From: Saccharothrix violaceirubra
GTDB lineage: Bacteria > Actinomycetota > Actinomycetes > Mycobacteriales > Pseudonocardiaceae
Direction: 5' to 3'
Length of the DNA: 64,000 nucleotides
Assembly (NCBI RefSeq): GCF_014203755.1
Contig: NZ_JACHJS010000001.1
Coordinates: 3,658,001 to 3,722,000, forward strand
Below, piece after piece: positions 45,584-53,544 of this stretch. Position 1 is the stretch's first letter. The number at the start of each line of letters is the position of its first letter. The notes below the pieces were generated by a model. The model was not told where the DNA came from. It made no database searches and saw only the letters and a program-made list of their open reading frames with translations. A program made the translations under genes and the position numbers.

Positions 45584-46447
45584 TCAGCGTCCTTGGGGTG
45601 ATTCGACTGCGGACAGCGCGATGTCTTCTGCGAACACGGCTTTCGTGGTGGCCCGGGGGAGGGCCGCGACGGACGGGGATGTGCTGTGCGCGGGCCAGGC
45701 GAGCAGGAGGACGCTCGGCGGGATGTCCGTCACCGGGACGGTGGTCAGGTCGTCGCGGAGAGGGGTGGTCAATGACTGGGGCAACACGGCGACCGTGCGC
45801 CCCAGCGCGATCAGGTGCATCAGTTCGCTGATGCTGCCTATCGCGCCGGCATCGGCGGGATTGTGCTTGTGCAGGTTTTCGCCCGCGAGGTCGGCCACGT
45901 GCAGGCCGACCCGGTGCGCGAGTGGGTGGGATACGGGCAGCACGGCGACCGGTGCTTCGCTCAATAGCGTTTCGGTGTCCAGCCCGCGCACATCGTCGGG
46001 CGGCGTGTACAAAAGTGCGGCGTCGGCCTGCCCTTCGCGCAGCATGCGTGCGCGGTTGCCGCCGAAGACCACCTCGATCGGCAACACGTCCGGTTCGCGT
46101 TCGTAGGCCGCGAGGATTGCCGGGAGCAGGCCCGCGTCGCCGCCGGGTTTCATGGCCAGGATCAGCCGCGGGTCTCGGGTGCCGGCCCGCCGCGTTCGCT
46201 CGGTCGCGGCGGATACCGCGTCCAGCGCCGTGCGTGCCTCGCGGGCGAGTACCCGACCGGCCTCGGTCAGCGTGACCGCGCGACTGGTCCGTTCGAACAG
46301 GCCGACACCCAGGCGGCGTTCCAGTCGCCGGATCGTCTTCGACAGCGCGGGCTGCGTGATGCCCAGGTGGGTCGCGGCGCGACCGAAGTGCAGTTCATCG
46401 GCCACCGCCAGGAAATACGCCAGTTCCCGCGTCTCCAACCGGTCCAT
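45584..46447 (-). CDS. LysR-family transcriptional regulator
   Basis: A 287-residue LysR regulator: the N-terminal winged helix ELAYFLAVADELHFGRAATHLGITQPALSKTIRRLERRLGVGLFERT is textbook (residues ~6-55), followed by a periplasmic-binding-type effector domain (~90-285). It is divergent from the SDR gene 113 bp away, and its own start overlaps no other gene. By family habit it would control the SDR and itself; an imperfect ATCGATCG...CGGTCGAT dyad near 46456-46476 is a possible site. The effector is unknown. Confidence 0.92.
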   Translation of the reverse strand: MDRLETRELAYFLAVADELHFGRAATHLGITQPALSKTIRRLERRLGVGLFERTSRAVTLTEAGRVLAREARTALDAVSAATERTRRAGTRDPRLILAMKPGGDAGLLPAILAAYEREPDVLPIEVVFGGNRARMLREGQADAALLYTPPDDVRGLDTETLLSEAPVAVLPVSHPLAHRVGLHVADLAGENLHKHNPADAGAIGSISELMHLIALGRTVAVLPQSLTTPLRDDLTTVPVTDIPPSVLLLAWPAHSTSPSVAALPRATTKAVFAEDIALSAVESPQGR

Positions 46448-46560
46448 TCCTTCAGGTTATCGATCGTGGCGCGGTCGATCTTGGACGTACCGCATCCAGC
46501 GGTGGTGGGGTGAGGGTGTCCCGCTTACGGGGTTGGACACGGCTGCAAGGAGACATCACG

Positions 46561-47244
46561 ATGCCCACCATCGCTCTCGTCGCGGCCGGGACGCGCCTCG
46601 GCCTGTCGCTCGGAAGGGTTTTCGGCGGCCACGGCTTCGACGTCGCCCTGATCGCCCGTTCCCCGGAGCGCCTCGGCGAACTCACCGGGAAACTGGCGGC
46701 CGACGGCGTCGAGGCAGCCGGATTTCCCGCCGATGTCACAGATCGCTCTACGTTGGCCGCCGCCCTGGACAATGCCGCGACGCGGTTCGGCGGAATCGAT
46801 GTCCTGCAGTACTCCGCACCGCACGTGCGGGTCGGCGACGGGCGTATGACCGGGGTGCTGGACGTGACCGTCGAGAACCTGCGACCGCAGATCGAAGGCT
46901 CCTGCTACGGCGCGATCACCGCGACCCGCACGGTGCTGCCCGCGATGATGGCTGCCGGTACCGGCACGTTGCTGTACACCACCGGCGCCAGTGCGGTCGT
47001 GCCCACGCCGTGGGCCGGCAGTGCCGGTGCGTCGGGCGCGGCCCTCCGCAACTGGGCACTCAACCTCAACGGCGCACTGGCCGACAAAGGCGTCTACGTC
47101 GGCTATGTCGCCCTCGGCGCGTGGATCGTGGGGACGCCGGGCACTCCCGAGGACGCGTCACCGATGGAACCGGACGACATCGCGCACATCCATTGGGACA
47201 TGCACGCCACCCGCCACCCCGCCGAACGCCTCATCACTCCCTGA
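46561..47244 (+). CDS. Atypical short-chain dehydrogenase/reductase
   Basis: A 227-residue SDR-fold protein: residues 1-35 form the β-α-β nucleotide site (IALVAAGTRLGLSLGRVF, where the usual G-x-G-P-G-x-G is changed to A-A-G-T-R-L-G), then FPADVTDRSTL and IDVLQYSA. The catalytic Tyr-x-x-x-Lys is not visible: the region reads LYTTGASAVVPTPWAGSAGASGAALRNWA. It may bind NAD(P) without classical catalysis, as in NmrA-like or atypical SDRs. The ATG follows AAGGAG. Divergent from the LysR gene. Confidence 0.83.
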   Translation: MPTIALVAAGTRLGLSLGRVFGGHGFDVALIARSPERLGELTGKLAADGVEAAGFPADVTDRSTLAAALDNAATRFGGIDVLQYSAPHVRVGDGRMTGVLDVTVENLRPQIEGSCYGAITATRTVLPAMMAAGTGTLLYTTGASAVVPTPWAGSAGASGAALRNWALNLNGALADKGVYVGYVALGAWIVGTPGTPEDASPMEPDDIAHIHWDMHATRHPAERLITP

Positions 47245-47407
47245 CGGAGGGCGGCACATGCGGGCCGGCGTTGAGCCGGCTGCGGGACCGTGCCGTTCTC
47301 GTGACTGGCCAACCCCCTCCCGACCGCGTGAGAACCGGCTTCCGACCGGCTCCACGCCCGCAGCACCTCCGATCGAGCCGCGCAATCGGCAGTCGAGGGC
47401 GCGGCGT

Positions 47408-48265
47408 TCACCGGCTCAGCACGGTCTCCTCGGCCATGTGCGATAGCTTCTCCGGGTTGCGCACCGCATAAAGTCCCGCCACCAAGCCGTTCTCCACGTG
47501 CACCGCCACCACGCTGTCGAGCACCCCTTCCACCCGCACGACCAGCGCCGGGTGGCCGTTGACGTATGCCGGCTCAAGCACCAGGCCGACCGCGCCCTTC
47601 AGCAGCACCCGTGCGGCACGGTCCGCGCCGACAACGGGCTTGGGCAGGGCCTGTTTGATGCCACCTCCATCGCCCACCAGCACGACATCGGGGGCGAGTA
47701 CGTCGAGCAGGCCCTGGAGGTCGCCGGTCTCCACGGCCCGGCGGAACGCCTCAAGCACGTCACGGGTCTCGTCCGGCGACACGGTCTCGCGCGGTCGGCG
47801 GGCGGCCACGTGCGAACGGGCGCGGTGGGCGATCTGGCGTACGGCGGCGGGGTTACGGTCGACGGCCGCCGCGATCTCGTCGTAGTCCACGGCGAACACC
47901 TCGCGTAGGACGAACACGGCGCGTTCCGTTGGCGTCAGGGTTTCCAGGACCAGCAGCATCGCCATCGAGACGCTGTCCGCCAGTTCGACGTCCTCGGCCA
48001 CGTCGGGTGTGGTCAGCAGTGGTTCGGGCAGCCATTGGCCGACGTAGGACTCCTTGCGCCGGCCCAGCACGCGCAGGCGGGTGAGTGCCTGCCGGGTGGT
48101 GATCCGGACCAGGTACGCCCGTGCGTCGCGCACCTCGCCGTGGTCGACCCCCGCCCAGCGCAGCCACGTCTCCTGGAGCACGTCCTCCGCGTCGGCGGCC
48201 GAGCCGAGCATCTCGTAGGCGACGGTGAACAGCAGGTTGCGGTGTGCGACGAACGCCGACGTCAT
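47408..48265 (-). CDS. sigJ: ECF41-family sigma factor (SigJ-like) with fused SnoaL-like domain
   Basis: A 285-residue ECF sigma factor. Region 2 (residues ~5-70: LLFTVAYEMLGSAADAEDVLQETWLRW) and region 4 (~105-160: TLTPTERAVFVLREVFAVDYDEIAAAVDRNPAAVRQIAHRAR) are followed by a ~110-residue SnoaL-like C-terminal extension that ends with the NPEKL motif, diagnostic of ECF41. In this group the extension, not an anti-sigma factor, controls activity, and the target is usually an adjacent carboxymuconolactone decarboxylase/oxidoreductase/epimerase gene. That neighbour is present (48409) but broken by a mobile element. Its own upstream region has an ECF41-type promoter, so it should be autoregulated. 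The symbol reflects similarity only. Confidence 0.92.
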   Translation of the reverse strand: MTSAFVAHRNLLFTVAYEMLGSAADAEDVLQETWLRWAGVDHGEVRDARAYLVRITTRQALTRLRVLGRRKESYVGQWLPEPLLTTPDVAEDVELADSVSMAMLLVLETLTPTERAVFVLREVFAVDYDEIAAAVDRNPAAVRQIAHRARSHVAARRPRETVSPDETRDVLEAFRRAVETGDLQGLLDVLAPDVVLVGDGGGIKQALPKPVVGADRAARVLLKGAVGLVLEPAYVNGHPALVVRVEGVLDSVVAVHVENGLVAGLYAVRNPEKLSHMAEETVLSR

Positions 48266-48291
48266 GACTCCTCCTCAGTGGTCGCACACCG

Positions 48292-48318
48292 GACGACGTG
48301 GCCCGCCGTTCTGTGACA
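48292..48318 (-). promoter_or_regulatory. ECF41-type promoter of the sigma gene
   Basis: On the minus strand TGTCACA (48318-48312), exactly 16 bp, then CGTC (48295-48292), matching the ECF41 consensus I know (TGTCACA-N16-CGTC). It lies 27 bp upstream of the sigma-factor start and faces leftward. This supports autoregulation. Confidence 0.8.
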
Positions 48319-48342
48319 GCCGACCGCAGTGGCGCTCGTCAC

Positions 48343-48369
48343 TGTCACACGGGCCGGGGAAGCGCCGTC
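48343..48369 (+). promoter_or_regulatory. ECF41-type promoter of the AhpD-like gene
   Basis: TGTCACA (48343-48349), 16 bp, CGTC (48366-48369), 39 bp upstream of the ATG at 48409. It is the mirror partner of the sigma gene's own promoter. It now drives only the truncated 5' part of the AhpD-like gene and reads toward the mobile element's left end. Confidence 0.82.
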
Positions 48370-48408
48370 TCGTGTTCGTCCCACCACCGACGAAACGAGG
48401 ACGACGTC

Positions 48409-48693
48409 ATGAGCGCCCGATTCGACTTCCCGCACAACGAGTTCGCCGCCAAGTTCACCAAGCGGTTCGTCGGCCTGGCCCAGGTGATGCGGCAGTCGTC
48501 GTTGTCGCACACCGTCCAGGAGCTGGTCTCGTTGCGGGCGAGCCAGATCAACGGCTGCGGGTTCCACTTCGCGCAAACATGCACATCCAAAGTGGACGGC
48601 AGTCCCCGAAAGTGCCAGGTCAGAAGGGCTGGCAACGAACTGACACATAGGAGCGGCAAGGGCACCCGAGGGCAGACCGCGCGGCCGACATGA
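48409..48693 (+). pseudogene. AhpD/carboxymuconolactone decarboxylase-like gene, 5' half cut by a mobile element
   Basis: Residues 1-51 are native: MSARFDFPHNEFAAKFTKRF...QELVSLRASQINGCGF, the typical N-terminal part of AhpD-like alkylhydroperoxidases, up to the first catalytic Cys of the C-G-F-C motif. From 48561 the frame runs into element DNA and ends at 48693 after ~43 foreign residues. The other half of the gene stands 9.8 kb away at 58377-58713. Without the second Cys and the His the product cannot be active. Just upstream is the ECF41 promoter. Confidence 0.9.
48559..48585. other. attL junction
   Basis: Left junction of the element. The host side ends ...GGCTGC-GG (GG at 48559-48560), the element side begins GTTCC..., and CATGCACA at 48578-48585 lies 17 nt from the GG. 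Its complement TGTGCATG lies 17 nt from the other GG, at attR, so the two arms rebuild a symmetric attP. Confidence 0.75.
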
Positions 48694-48891
48694 TCAACAA
48701 GCTGTCCCGTGACTGCCCACACACGTAGCACGATGAACAGAGGCGCGTTCGACGCGAACTTCTCAGTGGTTCACCTAGGCACCGCTATCGAGCCAGCGTC
48801 TCCGTGTCGACATGCACCGGTCGCACAGTCGGTGCATGTAGGCTGATTGGTCCATGCGGTGATCGGGCGCTGACCGTTAGGAGACTCTCGC

Positions 48892-50316
48892 ATGAGCGTG
48901 ACCGTAGGGGGGTCCGACTGGACGTCCGATGGTCGCACTTGCGCAGAGTGTGGAACTCCGCTTGAGGCAGGCAACAGCGCCCAGATGTGCAATCGGTGCC
49001 ATCGCGCATCGCAGGACCAGTTGCGCACGCCACCGATTCTCAAAGACCAATTTTTTGATACCGCCGAATTTCGCGCAGCGAGCGACAGTCAGCACATTGG
49101 CAGGATAATCAAGGTCTATAGGCATCACCCACGCCATCTCAAGCTTTACGGTAGGGCGTTGAGTCAAGAACTTGTTGGCCGTTGGCTAGGCCTCACTCAG
49201 GCGCAGATCAGCAAAGTCGAGAACGCGCCCAGAGCCGAGCAAAACCTAGAAGTACTTCGGCGCTATGCGAAGACTTTGCACCTGCCTCAAAGCCTGCTGT
49301 GGTTCAGTCTGCCTCCGCAGGGTCGTTATACCGAACGCGGGGTTTCCACTACGGGGATCGACGCCGCGAAACTCCGTCAGGATCTATCCGAAGTCCTCGC
49401 GTCCACGCTCATCAGCGAGCGAGGCGCCAGCGACTGGGATGAAGCCGTCTTCCGATTGGGGCGTGACACTCGTTGGCGCCCGCACGCTACGCTCGCTTCA
49501 GAAATTTTGGCGAACCTGTCGGAGCTTCGTGTCTTCTATGTTCGGGCCACGTCCGGTCACGTACTGCAGCGAATGGCCAGGAATACGGCGCAACTATCCG
49601 GGCTGATGAGTCAGACGTTGCTCAAGGTCGGAGATATATCAGGATCGGCAGATTGGTCGAGGACCGCGCGTCAATTTGCCAGTGAATCCAACGATTTGAA
49701 CTTGCGAGCGTGGGTGCACGCACAGGAAGCCTATCTGCACTTCTATGCAGGAAATATGCACACCGCAATCGATGCGGCGCGATACGCTCAAGACATCGCA
49801 GGGAAGTCGGGTGGAGTCGGTTCGGCACTGGCAGCGGCATTGGAGGCCCGCGCGTATGCGAACCAAGGATTGAGAGCGGACGCACTGCGCGCAATCGGCA
49901 TTGCGGAATCATTGACTGCCGGGCTTGACGGTGCGGCGACCATTGCGTCGGCTTTCGGATACTCTGAAGCCCAGTTGCGCTTCCATGAAAGTAACGTTCT
50001 CACCAAACTGGGCGAATTCCAAAGAGCGCTTGTCGCGCAAGATCATGCACTCCGCTTGACGCCCCATGATGATTTCATGGATCGCGCTCTTGTGTATTTT
50101 GATCGCGCAGACAGCCTGATTGCCCAGGGTGATATCGTGAATGGTCTCGCAATTGCGGCAAGTACTCTCGGTGAACTTGAGACGGGCAAGGCTGCTGGAC
50201 TGATAGTCGATCGTGCTCGATTGACGTTGCGAATGCTTCCTGTAAGCGAGAGTGGTCGAGTCGAGGCCCTGGCCCTCCATGAAATTATTGCCGCATCGAA
50301 CGAGTTCGAAGGGTGA
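48892..50316 (+). CDS. XRE-family regulator with zinc-ribbon start and TPR-like C-terminus
   Basis: A 474-residue protein. Residues ~16-40 hold a CAECGTPLEAGNSAQMCNRCH zinc ribbon (two CxxC pairs), residues ~85-135 an XRE helix-turn-helix (LSQELVGRWLGLTQAQISKVENAPRAEQNLEVLRRYAKTL), and the remaining ~330 residues are helical TPR-like repeats. The plan resembles actinobacterial regulators that sense peptides or partner proteins through TPRs. Lower GC than the host genes indicates recent acquisition. It lies at the left end of the element, coupled to the GNAT gene 4 bp downstream. Confidence 0.85.
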   Translation: MSVTVGGSDWTSDGRTCAECGTPLEAGNSAQMCNRCHRASQDQLRTPPILKDQFFDTAEFRAASDSQHIGRIIKVYRHHPRHLKLYGRALSQELVGRWLGLTQAQISKVENAPRAEQNLEVLRRYAKTLHLPQSLLWFSLPPQGRYTERGVSTTGIDAAKLRQDLSEVLASTLISERGASDWDEAVFRLGRDTRWRPHATLASEILANLSELRVFYVRATSGHVLQRMARNTAQLSGLMSQTLLKVGDISGSADWSRTARQFASESNDLNLRAWVHAQEAYLHFYAGNMHTAIDAARYAQDIAGKSGGVGSALAAALEARAYANQGLRADALRAIGIAESLTAGLDGAATIASAFGYSEAQLRFHESNVLTKLGEFQRALVAQDHALRLTPHDDFMDRALVYFDRADSLIAQGDIVNGLAIAASTLGELETGKAAGLIVDRARLTLRMLPVSESGRVEALALHEIIAASNEFEG

Positions 50317-50320
50317 CCCG

Positions 50321-50788
50321 ATGTCGCAGTTTGTAACAAAGCTGGCAGTTGGTGATGACGTCCGAACGGTTGCGGAACTTCTGAATGAAATTGATGCATT
50401 TTACGGTGATGAAGTTATCGAGTCGTTTGAGGAGCGATTGGCTCGGGTAGATTCGACGCTCTTCGGCGCTCACCCTATGGTGTATGCCATTCTGGCCCGC
50501 GCAGACAATGGGGACGTTGTCGGGTTGGCGACAATCTCTTACCTGTGGCCTGCGGCCGGATCGACAAGCTCACTGTATCTGAAGGAACTCTTTGTCCGCC
50601 CGGGCCATAGAGGCAAGGGGGCAGGAAAAGCGCTCATGCAAGCCGTGTTTGACCAGGCTGACAAGAGTGGGTGCAGTCGCGTTGAATGGACGACCGACCG
50701 ATCCAACGAAGAGGCGCAGCGGTTCTATGAAAGCCTGAGCGTTGCCCCTCATGATGGAAAGATATTCTATCGTCGTACGATCAGCTAG
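50321..50788 (+). CDS. GNAT-family N-acetyltransferase (element cargo)
   Basis: A 155-residue complete GNAT: SSLYLKELFVRPGHRGKGAGKALMQAVFDQADKSG is motif A with the R-G-K-G-A-G acetyl-CoA loop, and CSRVEWTTDRSNEEAQRFYESLSV is motif B. The ATG is 4 bp after the XRE-TPR gene stop, so they form an operon. The pairing of an HTH protein with a GNAT recalls GNAT toxin/antitoxin pairs, but this GNAT looks like the ordinary small-molecule type and the partner is far larger than a TA antitoxin. Confidence 0.88.
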   Translation: MSQFVTKLAVGDDVRTVAELLNEIDAFYGDEVIESFEERLARVDSTLFGAHPMVYAILARADNGDVVGLATISYLWPAAGSTSSLYLKELFVRPGHRGKGAGKALMQAVFDQADKSGCSRVEWTTDRSNEEAQRFYESLSVAPHDGKIFYRRTIS

Positions 50789-50815
50789 CGGACAGGGTGT
50801 GTTCTGGTAAGCCCG

Positions 50816-51259
50816 CTAGTACTCGTCGTACGCTTGCCATTCGACACACTTGGGTCGTACACGCGTCTCAATCCACTCTGTGAGGGCGTGCCGTGCGTCG
50901 ACTATGGAGATGGCACAGATTGATGGAAATACTGCGCCGGTTTGACCGCTGAAGATAAGATGCAGTTCGGGTGGCGCCAGGCTGCTTGTCGAAATGGTGC
51001 TGGCAACCGGCATGGTGCCGTCCTCGTGGTCGACATAGTTGATCGCCGCGTAACCGTACGCCGGATCGACGCTGATTCTGAGCTTATGATTGGGATACGG
51101 CCCGGTCGGGGTCGTGTAGAACTCCTCGTCACCGACCGACATGACCGTTTCCCAGTGGACGTGGTCAAGGGCCAGGACGTCCTCGATCAGTCGCATGCAT
51201 TCATCCCTACCGGATGCCACGCGCGCGATTCCCGTTGTCAGGGATGCTGTGACTATCAT
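50816..51259 (-). CDS. Imm1-like immunity protein
   Basis: A 147-residue acidic protein. The C-terminal AVFPSICAISIVDARHALTEWIETRVRPKCVEWQ and the middle RISVDPAYGYAAINYVDHEDGTMP fit the Imm1 family (immunity proteins, often for deaminase toxins), as I remember its pattern. No toxin gene is adjacent within the element; orphan Imm1 genes are common in actinomycetes. It is convergent with the GNAT gene and alone on its strand. Confidence 0.65.
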   Translation of the reverse strand: MIVTASLTTGIARVASGRDECMRLIEDVLALDHVHWETVMSVGDEEFYTTPTGPYPNHKLRISVDPAYGYAAINYVDHEDGTMPVASTISTSSLAPPELHLIFSGQTGAVFPSICAISIVDARHALTEWIETRVRPKCVEWQAYDEY

Positions 51260-51344
51260 TCGCCATCCTGTGCTGACCCAATTCGTTTCGGCGTCAACGA
51301 GTGGGCGAATAACTACAGTGCGGAGGTCTCCGGACAGACTGGAT

Positions 51345-52163
51345 CTAGTCCCGGTCGTCGAGATCTTCGGCGACTATCCCGTATTCTACGATCGGAAATG
51401 TCGTGGTCACGGAAGGCATCTTCCGTCCGTCGCGCGTCGAACGAATCAAGAAGTCTATTTCTGCGCTCCGGTCGGGCGTCAGCCGGGCGGCGAGAGCGCG
51501 TGCGCTGTTCAGGCTCTGCCGTGCGCCGAATTTCCGGCCCCGGGCATGGGCTATACGTGCGTGGAGTACATGGGCTTTGACTTCGTCCAGGCAGGTGCGG
51601 CCGGTCTCGGCGGAGACTTCGTCGTGCTGCTTTTCGGCGATGATGGCGTATTGTTCCGCCGCCTCGAATCGTCCGGCGCACAGAAGTACGGCGCCCAGTT
51701 CCCGGAACGCGGTGGCGCGGTGGCCTTTCCATCCCCACCGGTCGTAGCACGCGATGGAACGGTCCAGGCAGTCGACCACCCTGTCCTGCCGTTCCCGTGC
51801 CCAGAAGGCGCCGGCGAGGTTCTCGATCGCCGCCACGTAGCCGAAACGGTTGTGGTCGGTGGGATCGGCGGCCTCGCGGCGGCCCCAGACCTCCACGCAC
51901 CGCTTCCATTCCTCTTCCGCCTGACGAAGCAGTCCGAAGCCCGCCAGCGCGGTTGCCGCATCCTCGAACAACGTCGACGCCGCTTCACCGGACGGCGAGG
52001 TCGCGGTGATCTCCTTGTGCAGTTCGCGCAGTCCGTTGACCATGTGCACCGAATACGGCCCGTAGCCGGTCCACAGCCTGTGTGCGACGAGTACCGCTTG
52101 GTCGACGTCGCCCGTCCTGACCGCGCGTCTGGCATTGGCTAGTCCATTGTGGAATGTTTCCAC
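51345..52163 (-). CDS. TPR-repeat protein
   Basis: A 272-residue all-helical protein with 5-6 TPR-like motifs (for example FGYVAAIENLAGAFWARERQDRVVDCLDRSIACYDRWG and ATAFRELGAVLLCAGRFEAAEQYAIIAEKQ), without another domain. The GTG start overlaps the preceding gene by 25 bp and has AAAGGAGAA in front. It is the last gene of a three-gene leftward operon in the element. A protein-binding or regulatory role is inferred. Confidence 0.8.
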   Translation of the reverse strand: METFHNGLANARRAVRTGDVDQAVLVAHRLWTGYGPYSVHMVNGLRELHKEITATSPSGEAASTLFEDAATALAGFGLLRQAEEEWKRCVEVWGRREAADPTDHNRFGYVAAIENLAGAFWARERQDRVVDCLDRSIACYDRWGWKGHRATAFRELGAVLLCAGRFEAAEQYAIIAEKQHDEVSAETGRTCLDEVKAHVLHARIAHARGRKFGARQSLNSARALAARLTPDRSAEIDFLIRSTRDGRKMPSVTTTFPIVEYGIVAEDLDDRD

Positions 52164-52504
52164 TTCGAACCGTTCTCCTTTCCTGTGGTGGGGGTGGCGC
52201 CGCCGGTCGGCGGGCCACCGTCGCGGGTGTGGGTGCCCGATGTCGTGTCGCGGAACCGTCTGGCCCTCTCGGCGGCGGTGAAGTAAGGACGCACGAGCGC
52301 CGGCGCCACCTCGGGCAGTACTCCGACGATCGGGACGAACAGGGTCGGTTGTTCCCGTGACGCGGGCACGGTCAGCGGGTCGCTTTCCGGCGACGTCGGC
52401 ACCGGCCCGACCGGTCCCGGAACGAGGTCGAGAACAGACACGAGAACATGAACCCGAACAGCGGCAGCAGTGCGGCGACCGCGACCGTCTGTTCCATTCC
52501 CCAT
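52139..52504 (-). CDS. Small hypothetical protein of the TPR operon
   Basis: A 121-residue protein with a hydrophobic stretch near residues 17-35 (VRVHVLVSVLDLVPG), a VGVLPEVAPALVRPYFTAAERARRFRD segment that resembles a conserved LVRPY...A..R motif of small actinobacterial proteins next to mobile-element regulators, and a disordered tail. It lies 10 bp after the stop of the upstream gene. Another frame here encodes a short hydrophobic peptide, so the start is not certain. Confidence 0.6.
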   Translation of the reverse strand: MGNGTDGRGRRTAAAVRVHVLVSVLDLVPGPVGPVPTSPESDPLTVPASREQPTLFVPIVGVLPEVAPALVRPYFTAAERARRFRDTTSGTHTRDGGPPTGGATPTTGKENGSKWKHSTMD

Positions 52505-52514
52505 CGCGCGGTGG

Positions 52515-52958
52515 TCACCGGCGGGCCGGCCTCGGCGACGGGACGGGAACGGATGCCCCGATGGCGCCGGTGATCCTCAGCCATCGCGTGGCGATGGTGT
52601 GGACGACGTCGATCACGGAACCGTAGGCCTCGGCGGTCGGTTTGGAGTCGACCAACCGGTGTGCCTCGCACCACTCGATCTCCTGGACTCGAACCGCCTC
52701 CACTATTCCCGCCGCCGGTTCCTTGCGGAACACCAGGCACGGCAATTCCGTGGCGGTACCGCCGTGGGGGTAGGCGATGTAACCGTCGGACACGAGATAG
52801 ACCAACGCGGTCATCGTGCCCGAATGGCTCGCGATGTCGGCCGGGGTTATGGAGGCCAGCGCCTCCGCGTCGACGAACGGGTTGAGCAGCCTGCCGGGCA
52901 AGGAGCATCCCGCCTTTCCTAAGGGCGTGTCGGTGACGCCGGGTTCGGTCGGCACCAC
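52515..52958 (-). CDS. Hypothetical protein, first gene of the leftward TPR operon
   Basis: A 147-residue protein with a compact, clearly coding segment (LLNPFVDAEALASITPADIASHSGTMTALVYLVSDGYIAYPHGG..., ELPCLVFRKEP). No family recognised. The start could be the GTG at 52958 or a TTG ~19 codons further in, which has an AAAGGCGGG ribosome site. A hydrophobic C-terminal third and Arg-Pro-rich end are seen. It heads the operon of three genes. Confidence 0.6.
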   Translation of the reverse strand: MVPTEPGVTDTPLGKAGCSLPGRLLNPFVDAEALASITPADIASHSGTMTALVYLVSDGYIAYPHGGTATELPCLVFRKEPAAGIVEAVRVQEIEWCEAHRLVDSKPTAEAYGSVIDVVHTIATRWLRITGAIGASVPVPSPRPARR

Positions 52959-53346
52959 CGTGGTGGCCTGACACCGGCGAGGTCTATGTCAATCTGGGAA
53001 TGGGACACTCCGGCACAGGAATAACTCCTGGTCAGCGCCTCGGCGGTACCAGTCGGATCAACCGATCGGAGTACGCCGGCCCGGTGTGGGACCCCTGCCC
53101 CGGCACCGTCGCGACCGGCCGGCCGGGAGGCCGCTGCCGCGACATTCCCGGGATGAATATCCGGCCGGTCGACATTCCTTCTCGGAATACCCCGTCCCGC
53201 CGCGCCCCCGGTGACCTGCGGTATTCCTCCACCGGCATGAGGGCATTCCCGATCCATCATGGTCGCCGGGGTGCCGGCCGGTGGTTACTCGATGGCGACG
53301 GCTCGTGGTCCCGCGAGCCGTGTTCATCGGGCAAAGGACATCGATC
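52959..53346. other. Divergent control region in the centre of the element
   Basis: The ~390 bp lie between the leftward TPR operon and the rightward transfer operon and must hold both promoters. Several GGAAT/ATTCC words recur (near 52997, 53018, 53143, 53176, 53190, 53222, 53248), which could be repressor sites or a coincidence. No ORF with a recognisable family is present. Confidence 0.4.
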
Positions 53347-53544
53347 ATGGATTTTTCGCGTTCGAATTCGCTGACGATCAGGCAAGCGGCGTGGTTGTTG
53401 GGGTGCGGGGAAGCGGGGGTGTGGCGGGCCGTCCGGACCGGGGTGCTGCCGACGGTGGCGGGCAGGGGCAGGGGCGGGGTGCGGGTGCCGGTGTGCGCGG
53501 TCGCCCGGCTCGTGGAGTCCCCGGAGCGGGGTGCACGCCGATGA
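53347..53544 (+). CDS. Small helix-turn-helix protein (excisionase-like)
   Basis: A 65-residue protein with SLTIRQAAWLLGCGEAGVWRAVRTGVLPTVAGRGRGGVRVPVCAVARLVES, a winged helix of the HTH_17/MerR-like kind used by excisionases and small regulators. The ATG at 53347 is used; an upstream in-frame start lacks homology. It opens the transfer operon: its stop overlaps the WhiB start (ATGA). A recombination directionality factor for the serine recombinase, or a simple repressor, are both possible. Confidence 0.75.
   Translation: MDFSRSNSLTIRQAAWLLGCGEAGVWRAVRTGVLPTVAGRGRGGVRVPVCAVARLVESPERGARR

Noticed and set aside
48500..48600. tRNA gene as attachment site of the element
   Set aside because: No tRNA-like cloverleaf is present at either end; the split AhpD-like gene explains both junctions.
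53032..53260. Short minus-strand frames in the centre of the element
   Set aside because: No ribosome site, no family; they lie in what must be a divergent promoter region.
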